From assembly GCA_024516035.1 (NCBI GenBank), contig CM044955.1, positions 54,587,257 to 54,651,256 of the forward strand: a DNA stretch of 64,000 bases, written 5' to 3'. The notes beneath the pieces were generated by a model. That model ran no database searches. It was given only the letters and a program-made list of their open reading frames with translations, and had not been told where the DNA came from. The position numbers were made by a program, and so were the translations under genes. Shown here one piece after another: positions 36,607 through 47,520 of the stretch (positions are counted from its first letter, which is position 1; each line of letters begins with the position of its first letter). This DNA is from Bactericera cockerelli. Taxonomy: Eukaryota; Arthropoda; Insecta; Hemiptera; Triozidae.

Positions 36607-36637
<31 letters not shown>

Positions 36638-36820
36638 TGTGGTGTGTGGTGTGTGTGGTGTGTGTGTGTGGTGTGGTATGTGTGTGTGTGTGGTGTGTGG
36701 GTGTGTGCGTGTGTGTGGGTGTGTGTGGATGTGTGTGTGTGGATGTGTGTGTGTGGGTGGGTGTGTGTGTGCGTTGTGTGTGTTTGATGGGCTGGCGAAG
36801 CGGCGGGTGTAACCCGCTAG
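35785..36820 (+). mobile_element. Helitron-like non-autonomous element, family 1, long copy
   Basis: Starts TCTATATCTATAAAAGAAAG after a host A. Ends GCGGGTGTAACCCGCTAG before a host T: a 6-bp-stem hairpin (GCGGGT-gta-ACCCGC) overlapping a CTAG terminus. A|T insertion site, 5'-TC, 3' hairpin and CTRR end are the Helitron hallmarks. There is no terminal inverted repeat, target duplication or Rep/helicase frame. It holds two ~155-bp direct repeats (about 35975-36135 and 36170-36325) and a ~370-bp TG-rich array. Copies: 38823-39881 and a short one at 43551-43726. Confidence 0.72.
36410..36780. repeat. (TG)n/GGTGTG array inside a Helitron-like element
   Basis: Almost pure T and G with the pattern (tg)n interrupted by 'ggtgtg' steps. 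Long Val/Cys or His/Thr frames are artefacts. The sister element has an array of similar length but different order, so the array has expanded or been shuffled independently. Confidence 0.92.
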
Positions 36821-36829
36821 TAAGTATAT

Positions 36830-37680
36830 ATTTTCCATGCATATCTATTAATTTACAACCAAATCGTACATGGTGCTATCTGGCGTACATTAGGAACTCG
36901 ACATGATTTTTCTTTTTATAAAAAGAGTAAACTAGTCTTGCTGTTGGTATTTTGTTAGACTACTGACTACTCCCCAACTTATTTTGGTCTACTTCTTTTC
37001 TCTAGTGTCCTAGATTTCTGTGAGCTAGTTAAATCTAGTATATTCAATTATTCACAATATACAGTTACCTCAAAACGGTGCGACAAATCTTATCAGGGGG
37101 CTGATTTATAAAAAATTAAGTAAAACAAAAAACAGCTTCGCGTTGTATGTTAAAATTATGTAATATTTTAAGTTGCATTGTCACTGATGGAGGAATTTAA
37201 TCGACAACTTAATGGTCTAACTTTGGCTAGCTATCAGTTAAGTTCACGATTAAAATATTTTTTAAATCAAAATAAAACACGAAATGAGTGTCATTGGTTT
37301 AGATTCAGAAGATAACCTTGTTTATTTTATAAAAAAAAAACTTATGTAAGAACAATATAAATTATTTTAATTGAATTAAAAAATTCAGTCTGAGGCTTCA
37401 ACAATTATTTTATCTGTTTGATTTTTTTTACATTCTGAAATAAATTCTTTCAATTCCAACATATCAGAATGTTACCAACCCGACAAGTTACGTCAAAATA
37501 TAAAATTCTCTGTTCATGAGTACATTAATGTATGGCACAATTTTTTAAGGATCATAATGAACACCATTGTTTTTAACTTTCCATTACCTTTAAGCTCCAG
37601 GTATATGAAGTATTGTAGGAAGGGGCTTTTTCCAAACTATTGAAAAAGGGTCTTAAAATAATTTCCTCTTAGAAGTAACG
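36830..37680. other. Unannotated AT-rich stretch
   Basis: No frame, splice-supported exon or repeat recognised. Confidence 0.4.
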
Positions 37681-37682
37681 TC

Positions 37683-37856
37683 ACAAGCGTAGTTTTTTGA
37701 GGATTTTAAAGAAAAGAACTGAATTTGCTCAAGACACTATTTCCATAGAGGATGTTTGTATAAACATCCTCAAAAAACTACGCTTCTATGAAAATCGTGT
37801 CTTAAGCAAATTTTTTTTTTTTTTCTTTAAAATCCTCAAAAAAACTACGCTTGTAA
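37683..37856. repeat. Short inverted repeat (MITE-like hairpin)
   Basis: The left arm 'aagcgtagttttttgaggat' with 'tttaaagaaaa' is answered on the right by 'ttttctttaaaatcctcaaa' and 'aactacgctt'. Inside is a second palindrome, 'gaggatgtttgtataaacatcctc' (37748-37771), followed by another copy of the arm end ('aaaaactacgcttc'). It is a ~175-bp structure of nested hairpins. Confidence 0.75.
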
Positions 37857-38204
37857 GCTATTACTCCTCTTCATAGAATAAAATTATTTTTTTTGCTACT
37901 TGATCAAATTCACAAATCAAGTGCTTCAAATTTACTTATTATTCCCAATATTGTTTTAGTTCTAAGGCAAGATCGAGTGTTGTTGTTGTAGTGGCGTAAG
38001 CTATGCTGAATGGTTCTGATAGTTTTGCCATCAGGTGAATAAGGAAAAGTTGTATTTTTTGTTTCCTCCATTTTCCTTTTTATCTTTTTGGAAATAACAC
38101 AAATTATTCATTCATAGCTCGTCCTGATCCATTTTTCTAAAATTAATTGAAAATTGACAACACTGCAACTGAATTTTACTAGATTATTTTTTCTTCCTAG
38201 TCTC

Positions 38205-38290
38205 TAGTCTCCGTGTTGTAGAGTTGTGAACCTCTGTCTCTTGATCAGTAGGTTCAGGGTTCGAACCCTGGCCAAGGCGAAATTTTTGGG
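38205..38290 (+). mobile_element. tRNA-like sequence (SINE head or tRNA pseudogene)
   Basis: 'aggttcagggttcgaaccct' forms a perfect T-arm (CAGGG-ttcgaac-CCTG). The 5' half 'gttgtagagttgtgaacctc' does not give a clean D-arm and acceptor stem, so it is not called a functional tRNA. Confidence 0.5.
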
Positions 38291-38760
38291 GAAAAAATTT
38301 TTGCTACTTAAAATGCCTTGATTATATTAGATTCCTCGGGAATTCTTATCCTGAAGAATGATATTCGGTCCCAGGGTCAGGATTTTTTTTCAAGTTCTTG
38401 GTCTATATCTTATCACTTCCATACATCCTCGTCCTGATTTACCCTTCTACCCCCTATTTTATCACTCCCCTTACAAGTCACATACCTAATTTAAAATGTA
38501 AATTGTTAAGAGTTGTAAATGTAGGTAGGTACTTTAAATAATGTAATTTACTCGATGTTGTCTCAGTAATAAATTATTGATTTATTTAATTTTATAGTTT
38601 CCAAAACTTCTTGATTCTCAAAATTTGTACAGGTCCAAGAAAATTATAGTTGGAGAATTGTCATTTTTAAATTACCATTATGACTCTGGTTGTCCTTATT
38701 TTTTTCATTTCTTCTAGTTATGAATACGCGTTATCGTTATCACTTTATCAGCGGAGATGC

Positions 38761-38762
<2 letters not shown>

Positions 38763-38796
<34 letters not shown>
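38763..38796. repeat. (AAT)n microsatellite
   Basis: About eleven 'ata/aat' triplets, just left of the second Helitron-like element. Confidence 0.9.
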
Positions 38797-38798
<2 letters not shown>

Positions 38799-38822
38799 TG
38801 CCTCTGCATACAGTGAGCCCTA

Positions 38823-39545
38823 TCTATATCTATAAAAGAAAGCTGTCTGTATGTGTGTATGTGTGTATGTATGTGTGTATGTATGTATGTTCTTTATACA
38901 AATCCACACCGTTTGACCGAGAAACCTGAAATTTTGCACATAGGTCCCTTTGGATCAGGAAATTCTTCTAGGCTAGATTATATCTCCCTGAGGTTAAGCT
39001 ACAATGAGTAAGGATAAAAATGGATGGGTGACGCAAAAAAAATTCACGTTTTTTGACATAAATGACATTTTTTTCTCGAAATTTGTCGCGACGACCTATC
39101 AACTCAAAGCGAGAAAGTTTTAGGCAAGGGTTCGAGCTTTCAATTGACATATCGATCGCGAATTTCTGATGAGCCGTTCTTGAGCTACGCCGGGTAAGGT
39201 AAAAAAATGGATGGGTAACATGTAAAATATTCACGTTTTTTGACCTAAATGACATTTTTTCTCGAAATTTGAAGTGACGACCTATCAACTCAGAGCGAGA
39301 AAGTTTTAGGCAAGGGTTTAGGCTTTAATTTGACATATTGATCGCGAAATTCTGATGAGCCATTCTTGAGCTACGCCGGGGAAGACCAGAAAATAGATGG
39401 GCGACAAAAAATATTCAGGTTTTTTTTCAAACCTAAATGACATTTTGTGTGTGTGGTGTGTGTGTGTGTGTGGGTGGTGTGTGTGGTGTGGTGTGTGGTG
39501 TGGTGTGTGTGTGTGTGGTGTGTGGTGTGTGGTGTGTGTGTGGTG

Positions 39546-39576
<31 letters not shown>

Positions 39577-39881
39577 TGGTGTGTGTGGTGTGTGTGTGTG
39601 TGTGTGGTGTGTGTTTGTGTGTGTGTGGTGTGTGTTTGTGTGTGTGGTGTGTGTTTGTGTGTGTGGTGTGTGTTTGTGTGTGTGGTGTGTGTGTTTGTGT
39701 GTGTGGTGTGTGTTTGTGTGTGGTGTGGTGTGGGTGTGTGTGGTGTGTGGTGTGTGGTGTGTGTGTGGTGTGTGTGTGGTGTGGTGTGGTGTGTGTGTGT
39801 GTGTGTGTTGTGGGTGGGTGTGTGTGCGTGTGCGTTGTGTGTGTTTGATGGGCTGGCGAAGCGGCGGGTGTAACCCGCTAG
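38823..39881 (+). mobile_element. Helitron-like non-autonomous element, family 1, long copy
   Basis: Same ends as 35785-36820: TCTATATCTATAAAAGAAAG after an A, and GCGGGTGTAACCCGCTAG before a T. The ~590 bp of inner sequence is nearly identical to the first copy. The TG array (39445-39840) is about the same length but with a different arrangement, including 'gtttgtgtgtgtggtgt' units. No transposase frame. Confidence 0.72.
39445..39840. repeat. (TG)n/GTTTGTGTGTGTGGTGT array
   Basis: T/G array with a ~20-24-bp sub-period of 'gtgtgtggtgtgtgtttgtg' at 39600-39720. Cys/Val frames through it are artefacts. Confidence 0.92.
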
Positions 39882-40078
39882 TAAGTTAATAAATCATGAG
39901 AAAAATAACATAAAGAAAGAAGTATATTTGTCTTGTATCCCCTGCACCTCTTCCTCCTCATCGCGTGAAGTCAGTGTCTCAATATGTCGCAACTATAAAT
40001 TTTCCATCAATCAACAGTAATACATTGTCAACTAGACCTGTAGTATCTGTATATACCTAATAAAGTGAATATCCTTAA

Positions 40079-40295
40079 AATAATAATAATAATACTCTTT
40101 AGTGGAAGGTAACCACCAGGCGAGGTTAATGCTCAAAGCATTTTCTACCACCTAACCCTCAGACTCTTATTATTATGTGGTCACAAACTCAAATTCATTA
40201 GGAAAAATTCGTGCACTGGGTGGGATTCGAACTAACGGACCCCTACGCTACCTGGATTACCAGACTAGTGCGTTAACCACTTGACTACCAGTGCA
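40079..40295 (-). mobile_element. tRNA-derived SINE, family A
   Basis: Minus strand: 'tgcactggtagtcaagtggt', 'taacgcactagtctggtaat', B box 'gttcgaatccc', body and (ATT)n tail at 40079-40095. Confidence 0.88.
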
Positions 40296-40599
40296 CATGC
40301 TATAGCCAGTTCTCATCCTATCACTGAAGTCAACAACTTCAGAATTTTCTAGTTTCGAATTCATCCATGATCATCATGTCAATCCACGTTTTGCTGGCTA
40401 ATACAGGCCCCACTCAGGCTGGGTTGTTTGCCTAGCTGTGAATGGTGGACGCCCGCCGTCATATGACAATGTACTTGAAAGTGACGTTAAACCCTAAAAA
40501 AACAAACAAACTAGTCTCATGTTTGAAAAGGGAAATTTTCCTGGTGTTGAAAATGAAGTGTGAGGAAAACAAAGGGAGATCTCTCTTTCTCTCTCTTTC

Positions 40600-40725
40600 T
40601 CTCGAAAAGGTACATCATTTCAGGAGAAAGAGAGAGAGAAAGAAGCTTCAATCCAGGGGAAAGGAAAAGAGGGAGAGAGAGACAGACCAGGAGAAGACAG
40701 AGAGAGAGAGAGAAGGAGAGAGGTA
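40600..40725. repeat. Purine-rich (GA)n tract
   Basis: 'agaaagagagagagaaagaa' and 'agacagagagagagagagag'. Low complexity; the Lys/Arg/Glu frames here are compositional. Confidence 0.75.
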
Positions 40726-40984
40726 AGAAATGTAGGGTAAAATTAAATTGAAAAGTTTAATTAAATAAAGTTGAAAGTTGTGTAAGTGTGTACAATATCC
40801 TTATTATGGCTTCTCGAGACGTTTTTGATTTATAAAGGATTTGGTTCGGCAAAAAAAATCCGAAAGCTTTTCACTGCCATTGGTAACCTGTTGTTAAGTA
40901 AGAGAGGGGTTTCAAATATTACCTAAATCAAATTTTGTATTTCAGGGCTCAAAAAAATACACTGCTGAAAACACATAGAACGGC

Positions 40985-41075
40985 GTCTAGGACCATTGGT
41001 GGTAATCGAGGCAACGTAGGGATCCGTTGGTTTGAATCCTACCCAATGCATGATATTTTCCTCATTTATTTGAGA
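40985..41075 (+). mobile_element. SINE family A fragment
   Basis: 'acgtagggatccgttggttt', 'gaatcctacccaatgcatga' and 'ttcctcatttatttgaga'; truncated before the 'gagggttaggtgg' body. Confidence 0.6.
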
Positions 41076-41080
41076 CACAG

Positions 41081-41411
41081 TCTTCTTCTTCTTTTACTCT
41101 GTCTTATCCTGCTTGAGCAGGTTCGACGTTGTTCAACCTCATGGTTGATGTTGGTTGGTTTTGGCACATTTTTACGGCTGGATGCCCTTCCTAACGCCAA
41201 CGGATTCTATTTGATTTAACTTCCTGGATTAGGACGGGGGTTTTACCCTCCATTCGCTGGGAATCATACCAGCTACCCACATTAACCTCACCCAGCCTGG
41301 GTAGGACCGGAAATGCCTGCATTCCTTGTACGGAGGGAACAGAATTTTCTGTGTGAAAGAATCGGGATATATGGACTACGGGCAGTAGTCACAACCGTTA
41401 CTCCACGGAGG
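41081..41411 (-). mobile_element. SINE family F, extended copy
   Basis: Minus-strand head 'agcctccgtggagtaacggt', body 'gaatggagggtaaaaccccc'. It continues into 'gcgttaggaagggcatccag' and 'aacatcaaccatgaggttga', sequence also seen at 54778-54968. Confidence 0.72.
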
Positions 41412-41501
41412 CTGACCACAGTAACGGCTCCAAAACAACTACTGGTTTAGTGAAGTGTCCATTATTCTTATTTCTCGACAGAAAATCCAGAAATTCTCAT
41501 C

Positions 41502-41677
41502 TAGGTTAATGCTCAAAGCATTTTCTACCACCTAACCCTCAAAGTCGTATTATTATGTCGTCACAAACTCAAATTAATGAGGAAAAATTCGTGCACTGAG
41601 TGGGATTCGAACCAATGGATCCCTACGCTACCTGGATTACTAGACTAGCGCGTTAACCACTTGACTACCAGTGCACA
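41502..41677 (-). mobile_element. SINE family A, tail-truncated
   Basis: Same head and B box as the other copies; ends inside 'aatgctttgagcattaacct', so the 'ctccactaaagag' 3' end is lost. Confidence 0.82.
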
Positions 41678-42119
41678 ATCTTTCTTCTTTTGTCTTACTT
41701 GATCTCTCTTCTACAGATAAAAAATCTCTCTCTTTCACAAATCCTATTTTTTATATCTAGAGAAAGTGAGCGGAAAATCTTCTTCCTCCACTCTTTCAAT
41801 TTTCCTGCTTTTTCCATGTCAACTCCTGTGCTCTTTCTCTCTCACACACACAATGTCAATTCCTGTGCTCTGTCTCACAAGGAGTCACAAGCGCTAATGA
41901 AAATAAATGTAGGAACCAATATTAACTTTCTATCCTCAACTGAAGGAGACGCAGAAAGTGAGAGAGACATGGACTCAGAGGGATAGAGAGAGTGAGGAAA
42001 ATTGAGGGAGAGGTAGAGAGAGTGAGGCAAATTGAGGGAGAGGAATAGAGGGAAATGTTTGTTTATCAATTCATTAAATTTGTAATATGTACGTTTTTGT
42101 ACGTCTTCCTTCAGTTCCT

Positions 42120-42430
42120 GTCTCTCACTCAATTGTCCTCCTTCTCTTCCACACCCTCACTTTGTCTCCCTCTCCTTCCTCTTTCTTATTCACCCCTTTC
42201 TATATTCCTATTCCACCATCTATTCCTCTTCCTCCAATTGCATTATCTCTCTTTCTCTTTCACACCCCCAATTTCTGTCTGTCTCTCTCTATTTTCCTTT
42301 TCCACCCTCTTTTCTTCCCCTGAATCTGTGGCTCTCTCTCTCCTTTTCTCCCTTTCTCATTATCAATATCGCTCTTTCTCTCACTTTATTTTATCTCCCT
42401 TTCTCCCCCCCCCCTTTCTCTCCCTTTCTC
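42120..42430. repeat. Pyrimidine-rich tract
   Basis: CT-rich with a duplicated phrase 'ttctcactatcaatatg/cgct...cactttattttatc' at about 42353-42395 and 42427-42465. Frames are compositional. Confidence 0.75.
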
Positions 42431-42825
42431 ACTATCAATATGTCTCACTCTCACTTTATTTTATCGAGCTATATTAGCAGTCTCTATCTCCGTCGCTCTT
42501 GACTGTTCTTTATGAGCCGACATCGTCTCTCTGTTATACAGGGTGTAACAGACCCCAGTGATGTTGTTCTGCTATTACCTATAGCTGTTCTTTGGACCTG
42601 AAAGAAGTTGTTTAATGGGTTATAGTTGTTTAATGCTTGGTTTTACAAAGTAGATGTTTTTATGGTACCTTTGTTATATTTTGGAGAGTGACTTGTCCCT
42701 TTGAACTGTTGAAGTCATATCAAGACGGGGTTTTACCCTCCTTTCACTCTACAGAACGAGAACATTAATTCAAAGTTCCATCGACGGACGCTGGCTTAAT
42801 TTTATAAATATGAAAGATGAGTATT

Positions 42826-43110
42826 TTTTATGTTTAAAATGAGTGTTTCACAGTCTTTTTCATTTCGTAGCCATGAAACAGGAGCTACCGTAGACGCTTG
42901 TGGTCTGTCTTGTAGCCTGCCCATCCCGTAGTATGCCTCCCCTCTGATAGGCGAGAAGTAACACAATACTTTCCATTTAGGTGCTGGGTCAACACGAGCG
43001 CACCGGAAGGTATCCCCTACAAACAATTGTAACCAAATTATGAATACAAATTTTTGTCTGCACGGGGTATCGAACCCGATACCTTCCTGAGAAAATCGTG
43101 CGCTTTTAAG
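42826..43110 (-). mobile_element. tRNA-derived repeat, family E, copy 1
   Basis: The pair 42826-43110 and 43125-43410 share 'gtagtatgcctcccctctga', 'cgagaagtaacacaatactt' and 'gtcaacacgagcgcacc' in the same order. The right end here reads 'ggggtatcgaacccgatacc', a T-arm-like motif on the minus strand. Confidence 0.65.
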
Positions 43111-43124
43111 TTAATGGTGCTCTT

Positions 43125-43410
43125 TTTAATTTCACAGCCTTTTTTTTTGCCATGAAATAGCAGCTACTGAGGGCATTATATTCTGTCTTGTAGCTTAACA
43201 ATTCCGTAGTATGCCTCCCTTCTGATGGGCGAGAAGTGACACAATACTTCATATTTAGGTGCTCGGTCAACACGAGCGCACCATCTAGATACTTATGTAC
43301 CTAATCAAATTTTGAATACAATTTTTTGGTCAGCTCTGGGGTCGAACCTTGGGCCCTCCAGAAAGAGAAGTGAGTATTCTACCACTGAGTCACTCACCAC
43401 GTCCTGACAT
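43125..43410 (-). mobile_element. tRNA-derived repeat, family E, copy 2
   Basis: The right end 'gtattctaccactgagtcac' with 'ggggtcgaacctt' reads on the minus strand as GTGACTCAGTGGTAGAATAC...GGTTCGACCCC, i.e. a clear tRNA-like A and B box. The body is shared with copy 1, directly adjacent, in the same orientation. Confidence 0.68.
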
Positions 43411-43550
43411 CGCTGGACGTTACTGAAATGAATTCAGTGCTATTATAAGAAATTTCACTATGTAAATTATTGTGTATTACATCATTTCAAATTCAAACTT
43501 TTGCAATTCCATTTTTTTCGACACTTCGGGGCTATTAAATTTATAGACTA

Positions 43551-43726
43551 CTAGCGGGTTACACCCGCCGCTTCGCTAGCCCATCACACACTACGGACAC
43601 ACATTAACCCAGCCTAGAAGAATTCCCTAATCCAAACGGACTTGTGTGCAAAATTTCAGGTTCCTCGATCAAACGGTGTGGATTTGCATAAAGAACATAC
43701 AGACAGCTTTCTTTTATAGATATAGA
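43551..43726 (-). mobile_element. Helitron-like element, family 1, short copy
   Basis: On the minus strand: A|TCTATATCTATAAAAGAAAG ... GCGGGTGTAACCCGCTAG|T, exactly the ends of the two ~1-kb copies. It is only 176 bp and lacks the inner direct repeats and TG array. It keeps 'aatccacaccgtttgatcga' and 'gaattcttctaggctg', so it may resemble the ancestral form. Confidence 0.75.
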
Positions 43727-44442
43727 TATTTTTCCCACTTTCCATTCTTTGACGACCCTGTAATTTGAAAAACATATTGGTATGTCTATTATATAATACA
43801 GTATGCTCTACAATACCCACTTTCCATTCTTAGTTGACCCTGTATATTGAAAAAAATATTGGTATGTCTGTTATACAGTATGCTCTACAATACAATCTAC
43901 ATCCTCCCTTCTATACCTATGTTTGTTTTCATCATCTACAAATTCATCTGTCTCCTCGTATATATCCATTAGTGCCTATATATTCCATTATTAACTTATA
44001 TAAATATTCCTATATTAACTTATATATTCCTATATTATCTATTTGATTTCCTCAGCATGGGGTTTTCTTATGTTTTCCTCAAATTGAGAAGAAACCTCAC
44101 ATAGCCTGGCGTCTGCATGATCACAAATTTGCCAATTATATTGGCATCTCTCGAAGTGATATTTATTTTCTCTCTCTCGCACAGTTGTTTAAGGGTTCTT
44201 GTGTTTACTTTCTATTGCTTGTAAGCTATAGAACTATTGATATCGTTAATTTGGTTCGAAATTAGAGGGTTTGCGCAAAATACGTACGTAAAATTTTACG
44301 GACGCTAGTTCAACTAAGGGAATGAGCGCATGTGCAGAGACAATTTTTTGTCAGATACAGTCAAAAAGTTAAATGCAATTCAATTAGCGCAAATCTGCGC
44401 AAACCGTTTATCGTTCTGTCAGAAGGGCTTCGTTTTTTCACC

Positions 44443-44535
44443 TAATAAAAAAGAATATCCAGTGAGATTAGTACTTGGATGGGTGACCATTCAAATTCAA
44501 ACCCTCGTGATGCTGTCTAGACCCGGCTAGGTAAA
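44443..44535 (+). mobile_element. 5S rRNA-like fragment (SINE3-like)
   Basis: 'gagattagtacttggatggg' and 'tgaccattcaaattcaaacc' match the 5S internal promoter and the same non-5S continuation as 16134-16265. Confidence 0.62.
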
Positions 44536-44606
44536 TCTGAGTTGCTGGTTTGTGAGTTTCCAGCAAATGGAGGTTAGAACCACCTTCGTGATGTGAGCAT
44601 CAAAAA

Positions 44607-44900
44607 ATGATCAGAATAGACCCCGATTTTTGGGGCCCTGCGGTCGCAGCATGCGGCTGATTTCAACCAAACGTTTCGTGGTTTGTCTGGTGTATAAAGT
44701 AATTGTCCATAATACCAAATTTTAAGTCTTTAGCTCTTACCTTTCTCGAGATATCGTGTGCACGGAGCACGGACCAATGGCCGAAAACAACTTTTTTGGT
44801 ATCCTGAGGCTATGATTCGTCCAGAAATGTGAAAAACTGCGTAGGTCAAATTTTCGAAGAATAAAATACTTTCCTTATTACAGAATAAGGAAAGTAAAAA
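44607..44900 (+). mobile_element. Dispersed repeat, family R, copy 1
   Basis: 'gcggctgatttcaaccaaac', 'agtctttagctcttaccttt', 'aacaacttttttggtatcct' and the end 'tactttccttattacagaat' recur in order and orientation at 57690-58085. No frame. The end 'ttccttattacagaataagg' is self-complementary. Confidence 0.7.
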
Positions 44901-44909
44901 TATACTTTA

Positions 44910-45130
44910 CTAGCGGGCTGTCGCCCGCTTTGCGGGCCGAGGCATGGCCGTGAAAGCAAAAAATCCTTTTTCGCCAATGGCAGATGTTGTAGTGGGAATT
45001 TCGAAAAATCTCTTATTGCACATCTAGACTATAAGACAAAGCTACCTACCAAATTTCAGCTTCCTAGGACTTACCAGTTAGGAGAAACAGTGATGAATCA
45101 GTGAGTGAAACTCTCTTTTATAAGTATAGA
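44910..45130 (-). mobile_element. Helitron-like element, family 2
   Basis: On the minus strand: A|TCTATACTTATAAAAGAGAG ... GCGGGCgacaGCCCGCTAG|T. Same architecture as family 1 (5'-TC, terminal hairpin with a 6-bp stem overlapping CTAG, A|T site, no target duplication) but different inner sequence. 221 bp and non-coding. Confidence 0.7.
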
Positions 45131-45275
45131 TTTTAAGTACTTACAATAACAATATTTTTTTTCCGAACTCGCAAACTCTTACTCTGTGTGTAGGACGCGT
45201 GTATCAAACCAGTCTTTTACCTTTTTGAACCACCTTACTTACTTTACTTTTCGTGTCCGTGTTATGAAGAAATTG

Positions 45276-46208
45276 TCAAATAACTTCTTCCCAGAAAGAC
45301 GCTACTTGCACCGCAGGTTCGCTTGCAACTGCTAGATCATGTTGAGTGCATGTGACTGGTAAGTTGGGGCATTCTAGTAGATGGGACATCGTCTGGATGT
45401 TTCCACAATCACATCTATCATCCTCAGAGATCTTCCATCTGACCATGTTGTACGCACATCTTCCAACACCTGTACGTAATCGATTTAAACATTTCCACGT
45501 TGGAAAGGGTAAATTTGCTCCCTTGGATATTTCTTCTTTGAGTTCAATGGAGGGCTGTGGTGTAGCAATTTCCCACAGTTGTAATCGTCTTATCTCAGGT
45601 GATATTTCAATCTCTTGGCTAGAGACAAGGAAACTATTTCTTGATTTCAGGCGTCTTGGATGTGGTGGATGGTCATACAAAGGGTGTCTTGAATCATTGA
45701 CTTGTTTGGTTTTCTCCACTTCAGCTGCTACTTTACGTCTAATATATGGAGATGCAATACCGACAATTGGATAGATCTTGTCTAATGGTGTTGGTTTCAG
45801 ACATCCAGAGATAATACGGACTGAATCATTGACAGAAATATCAACATGTTTGGCGTGTGCAGAGTTCTTCCAAACTGGAGCAGCATATTCTGCAGCAGAG
45901 AAACAAAGAGCAAGAGATGATGTTCTTAATACGTTTGGATCAGCTCCCCATGCAGTACCAGTTAACTTCCGGATGATGTTGTTCCGTGTTGACACCTTCT
46001 TTTTTGTATTGAGACAATGTTCTTTAAATGTCAGTGATCTATCAAGTTTCACTCCAAGATATTTAGGTGTTATAGTATGCTCAAGTTTTTCTCCTTGCCA
46101 AACTATGTCAAGTTCACGTTTTGCCTCTCTATTTTTTAAGTGAAAGGCACACACCTGAGTCTTCTTAGGATTGGGTTGCAGGTGGTTATCATAGAATTGA
46201 ACCACCAA
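45276..46208 (-). mobile_element. LINE reverse-transcriptase C-terminal ORF
   Basis: A 310-aa uninterrupted frame. The N-terminus LQPNPKKTQVCAFHLKN and YLGVKLDRSLTFKEHC are the last RT motifs (the segment after YADD in Jockey-like LINEs). Then come the thumb/connection WGADPNVLRTSSLAL and SAAEYAAPVW and a terminal CCHC-like knuckle CDCGNIQTMSHLLECP. The catalytic YxDD and everything upstream is missing; an in-frame stop lies just before the first Met, so the copy is 5'-truncated at about 46220. The C-terminus appears intact to its natural stop. It is not a host gene. Confidence 0.82.
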
Positions 46209-46549
46209 CTAGGATAGATTGTTCTTCTTTCCATCTCAATCAAGGCTTACTTAGTCTTCTTTTACAACCAGTTTTAAAGGTGGGCCTAAGGTTGTTTTGT
46301 ACATAGCTGAGAGTAGAAAACCTTTTTTTTAAGTACTTACGTTAACCCAAATCTTCGGATGCCCTAGCGGCCCACTTTTGGGCCCGCGGGCCTGCGGTTG
46401 GACAGTCCTCATGAATCATATCTCAAAATATTCGGAACTCTGAGTCATGCAATATGAGAACAAGTGAAAACCGTTGAAAATCTCTCATATATGGTAGAAA
46501 GCAATGAAATATACACAGTAAAAAAATCCGATGTTCTCTAATTTCAGCC

Positions 46550-46658
46550 CTTTTTATTCATTTCACTATAGGTCCTCTCTCTCTTCTCACTCTCTGCTTT
46601 CCTCACTCACTCAGTCACTCACTCTCTCTCTCTCTCTATTCTCACCCTGCTTTTCTCA

Positions 46659-46689
<31 letters not shown>

Positions 46690-46770
46690 CCTCTACTGAA
46701 ATATCTCTGCTATTTTCGCTCTTTCTACCTTCCTCTTCGTACTTATATATTCTCTCTCTCACTTAACAAA
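46550..46770. repeat. CT-rich microsatellite with (ACTC)n
   Basis: (TC)n and 'cactcactca' repeats, ending just before a 17-20-base G run at 46816-46835. Confidence 0.85.
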
Positions 46771-47045
46771 ATAAAAATAAATGAATTGAGACTGAGCATC
46801 AGCTCCTAATACTCAGGGGGGGGGGGGGGGGGGCGGGTGAAAGTCGACACCATCAGGACACTGACCAATATAAAACTCTCGGGCGATGCTCCCCTGGGAA
46901 ATTAGAAGTGATTGGAATTCCGAGTCTATACCCCTATACTGCATACCTAGGGTGACCAGATTTTTTTGAAGCCACAGCGGGACACGGCCCGTTTTCGCGT
47001 TTACGGGGGGGGGGGTAGGAGTTTTTGATTACAAATAGTCTATTT

Positions 47046-47200
47046 AACAGTGTACAGTAGCTCTCAAGGCTTAATGGTCACTGCACTACTCTTGTACGCG
47101 GGAGACCTGGGTTCAAATCCTGGCGGGGGCAATAGCTTGTCACCGTGTTTGTTTTCGGGCGTCACTCAGCCTCGTGAGGACATAGAGTAGCTGTAGAGGT
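47046..47200 (+). mobile_element. tRNA-derived SINE, family C (nested)
   Basis: 'gggagacctgggttcaaatc' B-box region followed by 'ctcagcctcgtgaggacata'. Inserted into the hAT-like element. Confidence 0.65.
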
Positions 47201-47520
47201 ATTGCTATAGCGACCCAGTCACCCAGTGTCAGCATGTAGGTAAAAATGGGATTAATGAGATTTGAACTTTTTCATAAAAAAATAAGAAGAAAAAAAAAAC
47301 CATTTTTTTGTTAGTTTTTTCGAAACGTTCGAAAAATACGCTTTTTGGCGGCGCGCCTGGCGGTGCACTGGTACCTACCACAAAAATTAATAGACGAAAT
47401 TGCGCTCTGTGTGTTTGTTTGTTTGTTTGGACCAACATTGAAAAAAAAAGAAAAAATACTAGCTTACGAAGTACGCTTCGATCTTCGTTTGGTAATTATT
47501 AAATTAATATTTCTTTATAA

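Noticed and set aside
36336..36906. Long frames (up to 168 aa) of Cys/Val or His/Thr on both strands
   Set aside because: They are translations of a (TG)n array inside a Helitron-like element; no stop codons arise from the dinucleotide. The same applies at 39397-39889.
38205..38290. Functional tRNA gene
   Set aside because: Only the T-arm is convincing; the D-arm and acceptor stem do not pair, and tRNA-derived SINEs are abundant here. The same applies to 17478-17560, 56861-56951 and 57311-57403.
42802..43026. 74-aa minus-strand protein
   Set aside because: It lies wholly within the family E tRNA-derived repeat, which has a second copy next to it.
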